From assembly GCA_019423795.1 (NCBI GenBank), contig JAHZAT010000069.1, forward strand, positions 1 to 64,000: DNA of 64,000 nucleotides, in the 5' to 3' direction. A program made the translations under genes and the position numbers. The notes beneath the pieces are model-generated. The model did not search any database and was not told where the DNA came from. It saw only the letters and a list, made by a program, of their open reading frames with translations. Every line of letters begins with the position of its first letter. Position 1 is the stretch's first letter. Of this stretch, positions 35,975 through 46,032 are shown one piece after another. This DNA is from Clostridiales bacterium. Lineage in GTDB: Bacteria > Bacillota > Clostridia > Lachnospirales > Lachnospiraceae.

Positions 35975-36040
35975 AAGTTTGTAATCAAGAAAGACAACAA
36001 ACAAAATTAAAAATAAAAGTCAACAAAGGAGATAGAAATT

Positions 36041-37336
36041 ATGAGTAAAGAAAGAAATTATAAGTTTGAAACATTACAGTTACACGTAGGACAGGAACAG
36101 CCAGATCCAGTAACAGATTCAAGAGCAGTACCTATTTATCAGACATCATCTTATGTATTTAGAAACTGCGATCACGCAGCAGCTCGTTTTGGACTTGCAG
36201 ATGCAGGTAACATCTATGGAAGATTAACAAACCCAACAGAAGATGTGTTTGAACAGAGAATCGCAGCACTTGAAGGTGGAGTTGCAGCATTAGCAGTAGC
36301 ATCTGGAGCAGCAGCTATTACATATGCGATCGAAAATATCACAAAAGCAGGAGATCATGTCGTTGCAGCGAAAAATATTTATGGTGGAACATACAACTTC
36401 TTAGAGCATACATTACCAGATTACGGAATCGAAACAACATTCGTAGACATTTTCAATGAAGATGAAGTAAGAGGAGCAATCAAAGAAAACACAAAATTAT
36501 TATTTATCGAAACATTAGGAAATCCAAACTCAGACGTTGTAGACATTGAGAAAGCAGCAGCGATCGCTCATGAACATAATATTCCACTGATCGTAGATAA
36601 CACATTTGCAACACCATATCTTGTAAGACCAATCGAATACGGAGCAGACATCGTTGTACATTCTGCAACAAAATTCATCGGTGGTCACGGAACAACAATT
36701 GGTGGTGTTATTGTTGATGGTGGTAAATTCGATTGGGAAGCATCAGGAAAATTCCCATCATTAGTAGAACCAAACCCAAGTTATCATGGAGTAAGCTTTA
36801 CAAAAGATGTTGGAGCAGCAGCATTCGTAACAAAGATTAGAGCATTATTACTTCGCGACACAGGAGCAACATTATCTCCAGTACACGCATTCATCTTCTT
36901 ACAGGGATTAGAAACATTATCCTTAAGAGTAGAACGTCATGTACAGAATGCATTAAAAGTAGTAGAATACCTGAAAAATCATCCAGCAGTAGAAAAAGTA
37001 AACCATCCATCTGTATCTGACGACCCAGAACAGCAGAAATTATACAAGAAATACTTCCCTAACGGTGGAGGATCTATCTTCACATTTGAAATCAAGGGTG
37101 ATGCACAGAAAGCAAAAGATTTCATCGACCACTTAGAGTTATTCTCATTGCTTGCAAATGTAGCAGACGTAAAATCTTTAGTAATTCATCCAGCATCTAC
37201 AACACATTCTCAGATGACTGAAGAAGAATTATTAGGATCAGGAATCAAACCTAACACAATCCGTCTGTCAATTGGTACAGAAAATATTGATGATATCATC
37301 GAAGACTTAGACGAAGCTTTTAAAGCAGTACAGTAA
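36041..37336 (+). CDS. metY: O-acetylhomoserine sulfhydrylase (aminocarboxypropyltransferase)
   Basis: MetY is a PLP enzyme that joins O-acetylhomoserine and sulfide to homocysteine, a direct-sulfhydrylation route to methionine. The protein starts [33 protein letters not shown], has the PLP lysine in [16 protein letters not shown] and ends [19 protein letters not shown]. The length of 431 residues is that of MetY rather than the shorter MetB/MetC (about 380-390). AAAGGAG precedes the ATG. Strong codon bias to A-ending codons suggests high expression. Confidence 0.95.
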   Translation: MSKERNYKFETLQLHVGQEQPDPVTDSRAVPIYQTSSYVFRNCDHAAARFGLADAGNIYGRLTNPTEDVFEQRIAALEGGVAALAVASGAAAITYAIENITKAGDHVVAAKNIYGGTYNFLEHTLPDYGIETTFVDIFNEDEVRGAIKENTKLLFIETLGNPNSDVVDIEKAAAIAHEHNIPLIVDNTFATPYLVRPIEYGADIVVHSATKFIGGHGTTIGGVIVDGGKFDWEASGKFPSLVEPNPSYHGVSFTKDVGAAAFVTKIRALLLRDTGATLSPVHAFIFLQGLETLSLRVERHVQNALKVVEYLKNHPAVEKVNHPSVSDDPEQQKLYKKYFPNGGGSIFTFEIKGDAQKAKDFIDHLELFSLLANVADVKSLVIHPASTTHSQMTEEELLGSGIKPNTIRLSIGTENIDDIIEDLDEAFKAVQ

Positions 37337-37412
37337 GAATATTTCTTGCAAAACACAATAATTAAAACATTAATGTCAATTTTCCTAAAAAATAATATAA
37401 TCTCGACCATAT

Positions 37413-37463
37413 AAAAAAAGCATCAAGATAAGGTATTGGAAAGTACCTATCTTGGTGCTTTTT
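37413..37463. terminator. Terminator after metY
   Basis: A long stem (AAAAAGCATCAAGATAAGGTA with TACCTATCTTGGTGCTTTTT, one bulge), with T-run. It also faces the convergent lipoprotein gene. Confidence 0.85.
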
Positions 37464-37494
37464 AGCTTATATAGAAGTCTTTATTATTGACTCT

Positions 37495-39216
37495 TTATAA
37501 TTTGTTGATCTTATCGATGAAAGTATTTATTTTTTCAGATAATGATTGTTTTATTGTATGAAACATGTCATGAATCGTGGCTTTCTTTCGGAATAAAAAC
37601 AAAAGAATCAAAATCAAAACAACAATAGGAATGCCCCATTTCAAAACATTCATCCAAAAGCTTGCAGCTGTATTGCCTTCATAATTAGCCTGAAAGCTGT
37701 TTCCAGTCAATTCAAAATCGCAAAGATCATGGATATTTTCATCTGAATGAACAAGTTCGGAGATCGTTTTTGTCGATGTATTTTGTTTTGTCTTGTTCTT
37801 TACATTGTGTGCAGGTGTAATAGACACTGAAATAGATTCTTTTGGATTGATCGAAGCAAAAATATAATGACCAGATAGTTTTTTACCATTTTCATTGAAA
37901 GGCAATGCAATTTTATCCGAAAAATTAATTTTTCTACCAGCAGTCAGGGAAAAATGCTCTTTTGCAGTCATTGCACTGTTCTTAAACAATGCTGAAAAAT
38001 CCTTATTACATTCAGAGATACTTCCTGTTTGTACAAAAGATAAAGTAATAGTTTTGGTGCCACTTAAAGTTACATCACTGATCGTAGGTCCCTGAAACTG
38101 TTTTTTGAGGATGGATAATTGATGAGTGGTGATCATTTTTCTAAAGGAAAAAGAAACCTTGCGTCGGATATCTTTTGATGTATTCCACACAACAGCAATC
38201 TCATATTTAGAAATGGGTTGTGTAATGGAAGAAGTAAAACTGATTTCTTTGTCCTTGATCGAGTCATTAAAAATCTGTTTACCATTAAATGTATAAGTGA
38301 CAGGGACACTTCCTTTTTTGGAAAGAAAGTTTGATACGTCCAGAGATTCCTTGTAATTGATCTTAAGTTTAAATGGATTGTCCTCACTGCATGTAGAATT
38401 ATAGGTCCCAAAGGAACTTTTAGAGTGAAGAACAGATCTTGTTTTCTGTGCAAGATCAGAAAAATTATTAGCATTAAAACTTATACATAAAGTTTTTCCA
38501 TCGGAAGTATTCTCCCATGTAATATCATTTCTATCAAAATAAGAACGGATCTTTCCGGAATTTTGATCTAATGTTTTCTGTGGAATATTAAATTTTATTT
38601 TTCTTGTAAGTTTTCCAGATTTTTCCGTTATAGTATCAATATCAATCGATGATAATGGAACATATGTCATCTCATTAATGTTGATCTTATCTTTTGTCTC
38701 ATAAGTTTTTCCAAGGAAGGAAATCTGAGTTGTTTTTAAATCCCATAGGTCGGATGAAGAGTCTTTATCAATATATTTTTTCTCATATAGTGCTGTGTAA
38801 AGCCATGTCATTAAATCTTTAGATGTAAAGTTTTCTTTATAAATAAGCCCATTTACAAATGGAGAATCTCCATATTCATAAGTGATATCCGGCGAAAAAT
38901 TAAGAAGATCACTAACTTTTTTCTTATAATCATCCAGAGATGAAAATCTTAGATAAAATGTATAAGTATCATTCTCACCATCTGAAGATGAAGTATAAGT
39001 AAGAGAATCTGGGCAAGATTCTTTGATCAGTTTGTTAAGATCTTCTTTACTTCCTTTGAAATAAGCATTAAAATCGCGGGAAGAAAAGGTACAAGACATT
39101 GTTCTTGTACCTGAAAAGTCTTTATTGAGTTTTATCTTGCTGCTAAGGTTTACACCACATCCGCTTAAAAGAAGCAGAGACAACAGCATAGTTAAAAGAA
39201 AAACTTTTTTCTTCAT
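37495..39216 (-). CDS. Large surface lipoprotein with C-terminal membrane anchor, unknown
   Basis: The 573-residue protein starts with a lipoprotein signal (LLLSGCGVNLSS, Cys20) and ends with a membrane segment (FWMNVLKWGIPIVVLILILLFLF, about residues 516-538) followed by a basic tail, so both ends are membrane-attached and the middle is outside. The body is rich in Ser, Thr, Lys and Asp, with repeated beta-type segments (TRTMSCTFSSRDFN, KITRKIKFNIPQ-like). I recognise no family. It lies 17 bases after argH and would be cotranscribed, which gives no clear functional clue. RBS AAGGAGAAC. Confidence 0.65.
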   Translation of the reverse strand: MKKKVFLLTMLLSLLLLSGCGVNLSSKIKLNKDFSGTRTMSCTFSSRDFNAYFKGSKEDLNKLIKESCPDSLTYTSSSDGENDTYTFYLRFSSLDDYKKKVSDLLNFSPDITYEYGDSPFVNGLIYKENFTSKDLMTWLYTALYEKKYIDKDSSSDLWDLKTTQISFLGKTYETKDKININEMTYVPLSSIDIDTITEKSGKLTRKIKFNIPQKTLDQNSGKIRSYFDRNDITWENTSDGKTLCISFNANNFSDLAQKTRSVLHSKSSFGTYNSTCSEDNPFKLKINYKESLDVSNFLSKKGSVPVTYTFNGKQIFNDSIKDKEISFTSSITQPISKYEIAVVWNTSKDIRRKVSFSFRKMITTHQLSILKKQFQGPTISDVTLSGTKTITLSFVQTGSISECNKDFSALFKNSAMTAKEHFSLTAGRKINFSDKIALPFNENGKKLSGHYIFASINPKESISVSITPAHNVKNKTKQNTSTKTISELVHSDENIHDLCDFELTGNSFQANYEGNTAASFWMNVLKWGIPIVVLILILLFLFRKKATIHDMFHTIKQSLSEKINTFIDKINKL

Positions 39217-39233
39217 ATATAAGGTTCTCCTTA

Positions 39234-40616
39234 TTATTTGAGATCTGCTAAATAAGCATCATTGATCGCAATAACTTTTTCCATAGCATCGTGCCCTGGA
39301 GCTCCGATCGTATTACGTTTTTCAACACATGTTTTCATGCTGATCGCTTCGTAAATATCTTCTTCAAAAACAGGGCTGATCTTCTTATATTCTTCAAGAG
39401 ACAGATCATCTAAAGGAATCTGTTTGTCGATGCAAAGAAGTACAAGTTGTCCAACGATTCCGTGAGCATCACGGAAAGGTACTCCATGATTTACAAGGTA
39501 ATCAGCAGCATCTGTTGCGTTTGTAAATCCATGTTTTGCACTGACTTCCATCTGTGGTTTGTTAAATGTCATAGTCTTCATCATTCCATTAAATAAAGAA
39601 ATACATCCTTTGACAGTATCGATCGCATCGAATGTAAGTTCTTTATCTTCCTGCATATCTTTATTATATGCTAGTGGAATTCCTTTCATTGTTGTAAGGA
39701 TAGAAGTTAGAGCTCCATATACACGTCCTGTCTTACCACGAACTAATTCAGCAATATCAGGATTCTTCTTCTGAGGCATGATACTGCTTCCTGTACTGAA
39801 TCCATCGTCGATAGATACGAATTTATATTCATTAGAGTTCCAGATGATAATTTCCTCGCTGAAACGGCTTAAATGCATCATGATCGTAGATAAAGCAGAT
39901 AAAAGCTCAATTACATAATCACGGTCGGATACAGAATCCATACTGTTTAGTGTAGGACCATAGAAATCAAGCAGAGAAGCTGTTTGTTCACGATCTAATG
40001 GGTAAGTTGTACCTGCAAGAGCACCAGCTCCAAGAGGACAGTAGTTCATTCTGTCAAAAATGTCATTTAAACGGCTGTAATCTCTCTTAAACATTTCCAT
40101 GTAAGCTCCGACATGATGAGCAAGAGTGACTGGCTGAGCCTTTTGAAGATGTGTAAATCCAGGCATAAATGTATCAATGTGTTCTTTCATGATACCATGA
40201 AGTGTTTCCATTAATTCTTTTACTAAACCTTTGATCTCAACAACTTCATCTCTTGTATAAAGTTTCATATCTAAAGCAACCTGATCATTACGGCTTCTTC
40301 CAGTATGAAGTTTTTTACCGACATCACCGATACGATCGATAAGATTTGCTTCTACAAAGCTGTGGATATCTTCATATTCACTTGTGATCTCAACAGCTCC
40401 AGATTCGATATCATTTAAAATACTATTTAAACCATCAATAATCTGATCACGTTCTTCTTCTGTTAATACACCAACACTTGCAAGCATCGTAACGTGTGCA
40501 ATACTTCCGCGGATGTCCTGTTTATAAAATTTCTGGTCAAAGGAAATAGATGCGTTAAAATTGTAAACTAACTGATCTGTTTCTTTTGTGAAGCGACCGC
40601 CCCATAATTGTGCCAT
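39234..40616 (-). CDS. argH: Argininosuccinate lyase
   Basis: ArgH splits argininosuccinate into arginine and fumarate, the last step of arginine biosynthesis. The protein begins [26 protein letters not shown] and has the fumarase/aspartase superfamily signature [12 protein letters not shown] with the mobile catalytic loop, plus [17 protein letters not shown]. The length, 460, is usual. No argG is adjacent. The 226-bp region upstream is AT-rich and holds its promoter, which I cannot place with confidence. Confidence 0.97.
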   Translation of the reverse strand: MAQLWGGRFTKETDQLVYNFNASISFDQKFYKQDIRGSIAHVTMLASVGVLTEEERDQIIDGLNSILNDIESGAVEITSEYEDIHSFVEANLIDRIGDVGKKLHTGRSRNDQVALDMKLYTRDEVVEIKGLVKELMETLHGIMKEHIDTFMPGFTHLQKAQPVTLAHHVGAYMEMFKRDYSRLNDIFDRMNYCPLGAGALAGTTYPLDREQTASLLDFYGPTLNSMDSVSDRDYVIELLSALSTIMMHLSRFSEEIIIWNSNEYKFVSIDDGFSTGSSIMPQKKNPDIAELVRGKTGRVYGALTSILTTMKGIPLAYNKDMQEDKELTFDAIDTVKGCISLFNGMMKTMTFNKPQMEVSAKHGFTNATDAADYLVNHGVPFRDAHGIVGQLVLLCIDKQIPLDDLSLEEYKKISPVFEEDIYEAISMKTCVEKRNTIGAPGHDAMEKVIAINDAYLADLK

Positions 40617-40847
40617 AAGTGTTTTCCTCTTTTCTGTATATATTTTTATTTTTTATCATAAAATCAAATGAATTTACTTTTCTATTTTACATGAAATAGC
40701 AGTATTTTGCTACAAATTTTTCAAATCAAAGGAAAAAATTGAGGGATTCTTAAGAAAAAATAAATAAGATTCTTTTTAATAAGAAAGAATATACTCGAAG
40801 AAAATAACGCACAATAAAAAGAAAGTTAGAAAAATGGATGGGTGGTT

Positions 40848-41273
40848 ATGAAAATAAAATATCAAATAGAAAAATATATGATTTTATTTGCAATTGGAGG
40901 AATGGCATATTTTTTACTGGAAGTTTTGGTACGTGGATATTCTCATTATTCTATGTTTTTATGTGGAGGAGCATGTTTTCTTTGTTGTGGACTTTTAAAT
41001 GAGAATATGAAGATAAAAATGAGCTTTATCAGTCAGATGGTTTTATCAGCTTTGATCATTACGGCACTGGAGTTTATCACAGGTCTCATCGTTAATATAT
41101 GGCTGAAAATGGATATATGGGACTATTCACAGCTCCCATATAACTTTATGGGGCAGATCTGTTTGTTATATTCCATATTCTGGTTTCTTGTATCAAGTGT
41201 AGCGATCGTGCTAGATGATTTTTTGAGATATAAAATATTTAACGAAGAAAAACCACATTACAAGATTTTTTGA
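40848..41273 (+). CDS. CmpB-like membrane protein (putative ABC transporter permease family)
   Basis: The 141-residue integral membrane protein has about four segments and the sequence EFITGLIVNIWLKMDIWDYSQLPYNFMGQICLLYSIFWFLVSSVAIVLDDFLRY, the hallmark of the CmpB (PF06541-like) family. Despite the database name, members are not proven transporters. I start at ATG 40848; GTG 40842 is an alternative. The preceding GGGTGG is a poor ribosome site. A basic C-terminal tail follows the last segment. It stands alone. Confidence 0.7.
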   Translation: MKIKYQIEKYMILFAIGGMAYFLLEVLVRGYSHYSMFLCGGACFLCCGLLNENMKIKMSFISQMVLSALIITALEFITGLIVNIWLKMDIWDYSQLPYNFMGQICLLYSIFWFLVSSVAIVLDDFLRYKIFNEEKPHYKIF

Positions 41274-41362
41274 TTAATGGATATGCCAGGAAAGCTATCG
41301 ACATTTTTAAGAATTTCTGCTAATCTAATATAGGTATAAAAATAGATTGGAGGAATAACAAA

Positions 41363-41821
41363 ATGAAAATTACAATGGGAAGGACAATGAAGATCGTTGT
41401 AGCGGTTTTGATCGTAGCAGTTCTTGCGTTCGTTATGCTTTCACCATATTCTTTTGAAAAATATACTGCATCATCCAAACTGATTCAGGTTACATCAACA
41501 GATACTGTAACAAAAGATGCTAATGGAAAGAAGCAGCAGCAGGTATACTCATTTAAACAGGGAGATAAAAAGTATACAGAAATCGTAAATGTTTTAGATC
41601 AGTATTCTTATCACTATACAACAAAAACATTAACGAATTCATCCCAGATGGGAGAATCAAGTAAGCCACAGATGATCATGTTATTTGGAAAGAAGATGCT
41701 GGTTATCAGTGATTCAGGAGAAATCCTGTTAGACGATCATGTATACCGCATGGGATATTCTGGCGGAAAAGATGCTAAAAATATGATGAAAAGCATTAAT
41801 AAGATTTTAAAAAGTAAATAA
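41363..41821 (+). CDS. Secreted or membrane-anchored protein, unknown
   Basis: The 152-residue protein has an N-terminal membrane segment (residues about 9-27, MKIVVAVLIVAVLAFVMLS) without a lipobox, followed by a polar outer domain (KYTASSKLIQVTSTDTVTKDANGKKQQQVYSF, KMLVISDSGEILLDDHVYRMGYSG). It is probably attached to the outer side of the membrane. No family is recognised. RBS TTGGAGGAAT is good. It may share a transcript with the DUF3877 gene 49 bases downstream. Confidence 0.6.
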   Translation: MKITMGRTMKIVVAVLIVAVLAFVMLSPYSFEKYTASSKLIQVTSTDTVTKDANGKKQQQVYSFKQGDKKYTEIVNVLDQYSYHYTTKTLTNSSQMGESSKPQMIMLFGKKMLVISDSGEILLDDHVYRMGYSGGKDAKNMMKSINKILKSK

Positions 41822-41870
41822 AATTATATAAATAATATAAACTATATAATAGGTAATGGAGGAAGACAAG

Positions 41871-42404
41871 ATGGGATTTGAACGTCTTTATAAGAATTTG
41901 ATCGACATTATCAAAGAAGAACAGGCAAAACTTGGATTTCGAAGAGAAGCAATCCGTTTATATTATCCTTTAAGTTCCTTAAATCATTTCTTTGAAACAG
42001 AATATAGTGAAGAAGAGATGTTGAATAAACTTCAGGAACTACCGGATTTTATTAAGGAGACATTAGGAGATATCAAAGTTACCAGTAAAAAGGAGAGATT
42101 TTGTTTCCATATTCCAGAAGAAGGAAGCAGTTATGTTCATGACAACACAAAGCCAAATGAATTTATTAAAGAGCTGGTGGAACTTGTTGGACAACATGGA
42201 TGTAAGATAGAAGATATCATTGCACTATTTAAAGAACATAATAAAGATATCGTTGTAGAAGAAATCAACAATGGAGAATTCGATTACCTGATCCGTTTTC
42301 CGAAAGAAAATGAAGATCCATATTATTATTGTTTCCACGATGAAGGATGTCATATCATCTATCATCGCTTTTTACCAGCAGATTATGAAGATTTTGATTT
42401 TTAA
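41871..42404 (+). CDS. DUF3877-like protein
   Basis: The 177-residue soluble protein (MGFERLYKNLIDIIKEEQAKLGFRREAIRLYYPLSSLNHFF...) resembles the DUF3877 family found in Lachnospiraceae; the function is unknown. It is acidic, with a C-terminal section rich in Tyr, His and Cys (EDPYYYCFHDEGCHIIYHRFLPADYEDFDF). I choose ATG 41871, eight bases after GGAGG (41858-41862); an in-frame ATG at 41856 overlaps the ribosome site. Confidence 0.65.
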   Translation: MGFERLYKNLIDIIKEEQAKLGFRREAIRLYYPLSSLNHFFETEYSEEEMLNKLQELPDFIKETLGDIKVTSKKERFCFHIPEEGSSYVHDNTKPNEFIKELVELVGQHGCKIEDIIALFKEHNKDIVVEEINNGEFDYLIRFPKENEDPYYYCFHDEGCHIIYHRFLPADYEDFDF

Positions 42405-42613
42405 GACAGTATTCTTGCAGTCACAAACAAAGAGATCAGAGACAAACTGTCTAAATGGAATGCAGACATCATGGGAAGTGATATGGATTCACAGAGCTAA
42501 AGAAGAATTTGAAAGCGAAGAAGGAAAAGAAGCTTTTGAAATCTCTTGGAATTGAAGGAGAATATTCAGAAGGTGCGAAACGTAAAGATAATTGGGTGTA
42601 TTATGTTGAATAA
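42405..42613 (+). pseudogene. Frameshifted remnant of a coding sequence
   Basis: Three successive frames each give protein-like pieces: DSILAVTNKEIRDKLSKWNADIMG (from 42405), then RAKEEFESEEGKEA, then LLKSLGIEGEYSEGAKRKDNWVYYVE with a stop at 42613. They read as one C-terminal region interrupted by two frameshifts. I cannot name the family. It starts right after the DUF3877 stop codon and has no ribosome site. Confidence 0.5.
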
Positions 42614-42661
42614 ATTAGCCAGTACCATTTAACATACATACCCATAGTGGTTTCGATAACC

Positions 42662-42699
42662 AAAAAAGCCTGAAGATAATCAATTCTTCAGGCTTTTTT
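42662..42699. terminator. Bidirectional terminator before the enoate reductase gene
   Basis: AAAAAAGCCTGAAGA (42662-42676) pairs perfectly with TCTTCAGGCTTTTTT (42685-42699). Confidence 0.9.
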
Positions 42700-42789
42700 G
42701 CAACTTTATATTTATTTTTAAGGTAGGTAGGATAGCAAGTTAAAATTTAAACTGCTTTATTGTATTGTTGTATGTTTGTTAAGTATATC

Positions 42790-44787
42790 TTACAGATATT
42801 CGTGATCTGCAAGTACGTTTAAGATGTTATGTCCTTCCTGAACGCCATCAATGATTCTTCTAGCACGAACACTATCACCAATGTTAACAATTTCAACGTT
42901 AGTATCAGCGAATGCTTCACGGATTTCATCAAGAACAGGAGCGTTCGCTCTCATTCCTAAGCATACGAATCCATAGTCAAATGGCAGATCTTTTTCTTCT
43001 CCATCAACTTTTACTGTAAATGCATCAGATTTCACTTCGCAAAGAGCAGTGTTAGTCATCTGGTTTACATGATGTTCTCTCATTAATGTGTTTGTTCCAC
43101 ATTTAGATACTGGATCTAAGTCTTTACCGATCTGAGGCATCATTTCTACGATGCTTACCTGCGCACCTTTAGGAGCGAAGTATTCAACAACGTCAAGACC
43201 TACAGCTCCACCACCAACTACAACGACTTTCTTACCTGTGCAGTCTTCTGGATAATCAGCTAAGTGGTTGATCATTCCTGTGATAGAAGCTACTTTAGAT
43301 CCTTCTTTGTCGATGTGGTCATGTAATCCTTTGATTGGTGGAAGTAAAGGATTAGAACCTGTTGAGTTAACGATGATGTTTGGATGCAGTGCTTTAATTA
43401 ATGGCAGAGTTGCTTCCTGTCCTTTGAAGATAAACAGGTTTGTTAATTTAGAAGCACGGTTTACAAGGTAGTCAGGGAAATCTCTTAAACGTTTCTTATC
43501 TGGAATCTTAGAGATTTCAACAGCTAATCCACCAAGGTGATCGTTCTTTTCAAATAAGAATGTAGTACATCCAACTTCAGCAGCTGTACAAGCAGCTTCA
43601 AGACCAGCAGTACCACCACCGATAACAACTACGTTACAAGGTTTATTTACTTTTTTCTTCTTATAGTCAAATCCAGAGTTTACAGTAGGGTTTACTGTAC
43701 AACGGATAGGACGGTTAACTCCGATACGGTTTCCAGCACATCCAACGTTACAAGAGATACATTTTCTGATCTCATCTTCACGTCCTGTAGCGACTTTTTT
43801 CACCCAGTGAGGATCTGCGATCAGTCCACGACCCATACCGATGATATCAGCATCACCGCGGTCTAAGATATCGTCAGCGACACGAGGATCACGGATGTTA
43901 CCCATAGTTACACAAGGTTTGTTGTATTTTTCTTTCACAGCTTTTGCCATGTAAGATCTCCAACCATCTTTTAAGTAGTTCGCATCGATCTGGAACTGAA
44001 GAGAACCATTTAATCCAGCGGATACGTCAAATGCGTCAACTTCTTCCTGGAAGTAAGAAAGTAACTCTAAAGTATCTTCTAATGTGTTTCCACCTTCCAT
44101 CAGTTCATCAGCACTGATACGAACGAAGATAGGGAACATAGGACCAACCTGTTTACGAACTTCTTCAACAACTAATTTTGTGAAGCGGGCACGGTTTTCT
44201 GGACAGCCACCGAATTCGTCTGTACGTTTATTCGTTGTAGGGGACATAAACTGGCTTAATAAGTAAGAATGTCCTGCATGAATCTCAACACAGTCAAATC
44301 CACAAGCCTGTGCACGAGCAGCAGCTTCTCCATATTTTTTTACAATTTCATAAATTTCTTCTACTTTAAGAGGGCGAGGGATTTCTCCACCTGCTTTTGA
44401 TGGGATATCAGATGCAGATACTGGCTGCATGTTTGTTCTCTTAGACTGAGCAGAAGCACCAGCGTGGTTTAACTGAATACCAACGCAAGCTCCGTGAGCG
44501 TGTAATGTTTCACATAATTTGAAGAAACGTGGCATATAGTTGTCATGATCGATACGGATCTGAGTTGTTCCGTTAGATCCAAGTGGTGAATCAACACTTG
44601 CGTTTTCAACCATGATCAGACCAACTCCGCCTTTTGCTCTTTCTGTATAATAATCAATGTGTAAGAAACTCATTTCACCTGTCTGTTCACCATAGTTCGT
44701 TCCCATTGGTGTCATCATGATGCGGTTTCTCATTGTCATGTTCTTAATTGTTAATGGTGTGAAAATGTTTTTATAATTGCTTTTCAT
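42790..44787 (-). CDS. Flavin/iron-sulfur enoate reductase (OYE family), copy 1
   Basis: The 665-residue enzyme has an N-terminal FMN-binding old-yellow-enzyme barrel (IFTPLTIKNMTMRNRIMMTPMGTNYG, GFDCVEIHAGHSYLLSQFMSPTTNKRTDEFGG), a 4Fe-4S site (CISCNVGCAG, then RCTVNP), and FAD and NAD domains (VVIGGGTAGLEAACTAAEVG, VVVVGGGAVGLDVVEYF). This is the layout of 2-enoate reductase, 2,4-dienoyl-CoA reductase and the bile-acid enzymes BaiCD/BaiH, which reduce activated C=C bonds with NAD(P)H. The neighbouring quinate/shikimate genes suggest a ring enone such as 3-dehydroshikimate as substrate; that is inference. A paralogue lies at 54211. Confidence 0.92.
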   Translation of the reverse strand: MKSNYKNIFTPLTIKNMTMRNRIMMTPMGTNYGEQTGEMSFLHIDYYTERAKGGVGLIMVENASVDSPLGSNGTTQIRIDHDNYMPRFFKLCETLHAHGACVGIQLNHAGASAQSKRTNMQPVSASDIPSKAGGEIPRPLKVEEIYEIVKKYGEAAARAQACGFDCVEIHAGHSYLLSQFMSPTTNKRTDEFGGCPENRARFTKLVVEEVRKQVGPMFPIFVRISADELMEGGNTLEDTLELLSYFQEEVDAFDVSAGLNGSLQFQIDANYLKDGWRSYMAKAVKEKYNKPCVTMGNIRDPRVADDILDRGDADIIGMGRGLIADPHWVKKVATGREDEIRKCISCNVGCAGNRIGVNRPIRCTVNPTVNSGFDYKKKKVNKPCNVVVIGGGTAGLEAACTAAEVGCTTFLFEKNDHLGGLAVEISKIPDKKRLRDFPDYLVNRASKLTNLFIFKGQEATLPLIKALHPNIIVNSTGSNPLLPPIKGLHDHIDKEGSKVASITGMINHLADYPEDCTGKKVVVVGGGAVGLDVVEYFAPKGAQVSIVEMMPQIGKDLDPVSKCGTNTLMREHHVNQMTNTALCEVKSDAFTVKVDGEEKDLPFDYGFVCLGMRANAPVLDEIREAFADTNVEIVNIGDSVRARRIIDGVQEGHNILNVLADHEYL

Positions 44788-44896
44788 TAGAATTGAACCT
44801 CCAAAAAATTAAATTCAAAAATCAAAAAATTAAATTCCATATAATCTGAGGTTGTTAGAATCATAAAAATTTGGGTAAATGATTTATGATGGTTTT

Positions 44897-44925
44897 AGTA
44901 TAACATACGGTTAATTATTTAACAA
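44897..44925 (-). promoter_or_regulatory. Promoter of enoate reductase copy 1
   Basis: On the minus strand TTGTTA (44920-44925), 17 bases, TATACT (44897-44902) with extended TG. GTTAA-N4-TTAAC at 44910-44923 overlaps the spacer and could be a control site. Confidence 0.6.
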
Positions 44926-44944
44926 ATAAATCTTTTTTGAAAAA

Positions 44945-45835
44945 TTAATAGGGATTATCTATGGTTTTTTTTGTAAAGTCAATAAACTTACGAACGGCAG
45001 GGATCATTGGCATATTTTTAAGATAAGCCATATAAACAGTGTGGTATGGCTTCACATTACTAAGATGTAGGATTTCTACATCATATGCTTGTAAAGATTC
45101 TACATGGGCAACAAAACCGATTCCAAAATCTTCTGCAACAAGAGAAGCAATCGCATTTTCATCGGATGATTCAAAAGCAATGGAAGGTTTGATATGGTTT
45201 TGTTTATAAATGGAATTAGTAAAACGTCCAAGACCAGAGGTTCTATCATAACCAATAACTGGATAATCAAGCAAATCTTCCAAAACGAGATCTTTCTTAT
45301 ATTTTAATGGATGTTCCGGTGGGGTGATGATGACCATTTCTTGGTTAACAACAGGCACAAACTCAACTTCTGGTTCATTAGGAACGAGAGAACCAAAGAC
45401 AACATCATATTTTTCATTTTTGAGATCGGCGATCAGATTTCTTGTGATCTCCTGGCTTAGAGAAAATGTGATCTCATGATTTTCCTGTTGATTTAGAAAA
45501 CTACGCACTAATCTTGGAATATAACTTTTGGCAAGTGGAAATACATAGCCGATATCAATATGTCCGCTAGAGTTGCTGGCTAAGGACTTCATTTTATTCT
45601 CTGCAACTTTGATTTCTTCTATAATACGGTTCACATGTTCCAAAAAGATGGAACCGTATTTGGTCAGTTCGATATTACGACCATTTTTCTGAAATAAAGA
45701 AACACCAAGTTCGTCTTCAAGATTGGCAATGGAACGGCTTAAACTGGGTTGAGAGATATTTAATTCTTTTGCAGCCTGATGATAATGTTGTAATTGTGCA
45801 ACTTTTTGAAAATAATACAACTGATTTAAATTCAT
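44945..45835 (-). CDS. LysR-family regulator, copy 1 (shikimate island)
   Basis: The 296-residue regulator has the LysR winged helix (MNLNQLYYFQKVAQLQHYHQAAKELNISQPSLSRSIANLEDELGVSLFQKNGRNIELTKYG) and an effector domain. It is divergent from the ydiB-MFS-aroD operon and upstream of enoate reductase copy 1 on the same strand. A perfect LysR box (45886-45906) lies between it and the ydiB promoter at about -65, so it should activate that operon when an effector such as quinate or shikimate is bound. It is a paralogue of the LysR at 56327. Confidence 0.9.
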   Translation of the reverse strand: MNLNQLYYFQKVAQLQHYHQAAKELNISQPSLSRSIANLEDELGVSLFQKNGRNIELTKYGSIFLEHVNRIIEEIKVAENKMKSLASNSSGHIDIGYVFPLAKSYIPRLVRSFLNQQENHEITFSLSQEITRNLIADLKNEKYDVVFGSLVPNEPEVEFVPVVNQEMVIITPPEHPLKYKKDLVLEDLLDYPVIGYDRTSGLGRFTNSIYKQNHIKPSIAFESSDENAIASLVAEDFGIGFVAHVESLQAYDVEILHLSNVKPYHTVYMAYLKNMPMIPAVRKFIDFTKKTIDNPY

Positions 45836-45885
45836 ACATACCTTCCTTATTATATTAATTGATGGTTAAGATCATTATAACATAA

Positions 45886-45906
45886 TTGATAGCTTAAAGC
45901 TATCAA
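45886..45906 (+). promoter_or_regulatory. Perfect LysR box upstream of the ydiB operon
   Basis: A 21-bp palindrome, TTGATAGCTT, A, AAGCTATCAA, contains the canonical ATAG-N7-CTAT core. Its centre is about -65 from the expected transcript start. Confidence 0.8.
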
Positions 45907-45924
45907 AAAACGCCAAAAGATATA

Positions 45925-45954
45925 TTGGAAGTATCAATCATTATGGAATATAAT
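45925..45954 (+). promoter_or_regulatory. Promoter of the ydiB-MFS-aroD operon
   Basis: TTGGAA (45925-45930), 18 bases, TATAAT (45949-45954). Confidence 0.65.
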
Positions 45955-46032
45955 ATAGCCATAAGGTTGTTAAAAAATTAACTTTTGGGTGAATGAAACT
46001 ATTAACAAGCATATTATTAAGGAGTAAAAATT

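Noticed and set aside
35732..36040. SAM or T-box riboswitch before metY
   Set aside because: No conserved riboswitch core or anti-terminator hairpin; the LysR box and promoter explain control.
42310..42555. Plus-strand open frame of 81 codons
   Set aside because: Out of frame with the DUF3877 gene at its start; only its end matches the degraded remnant.
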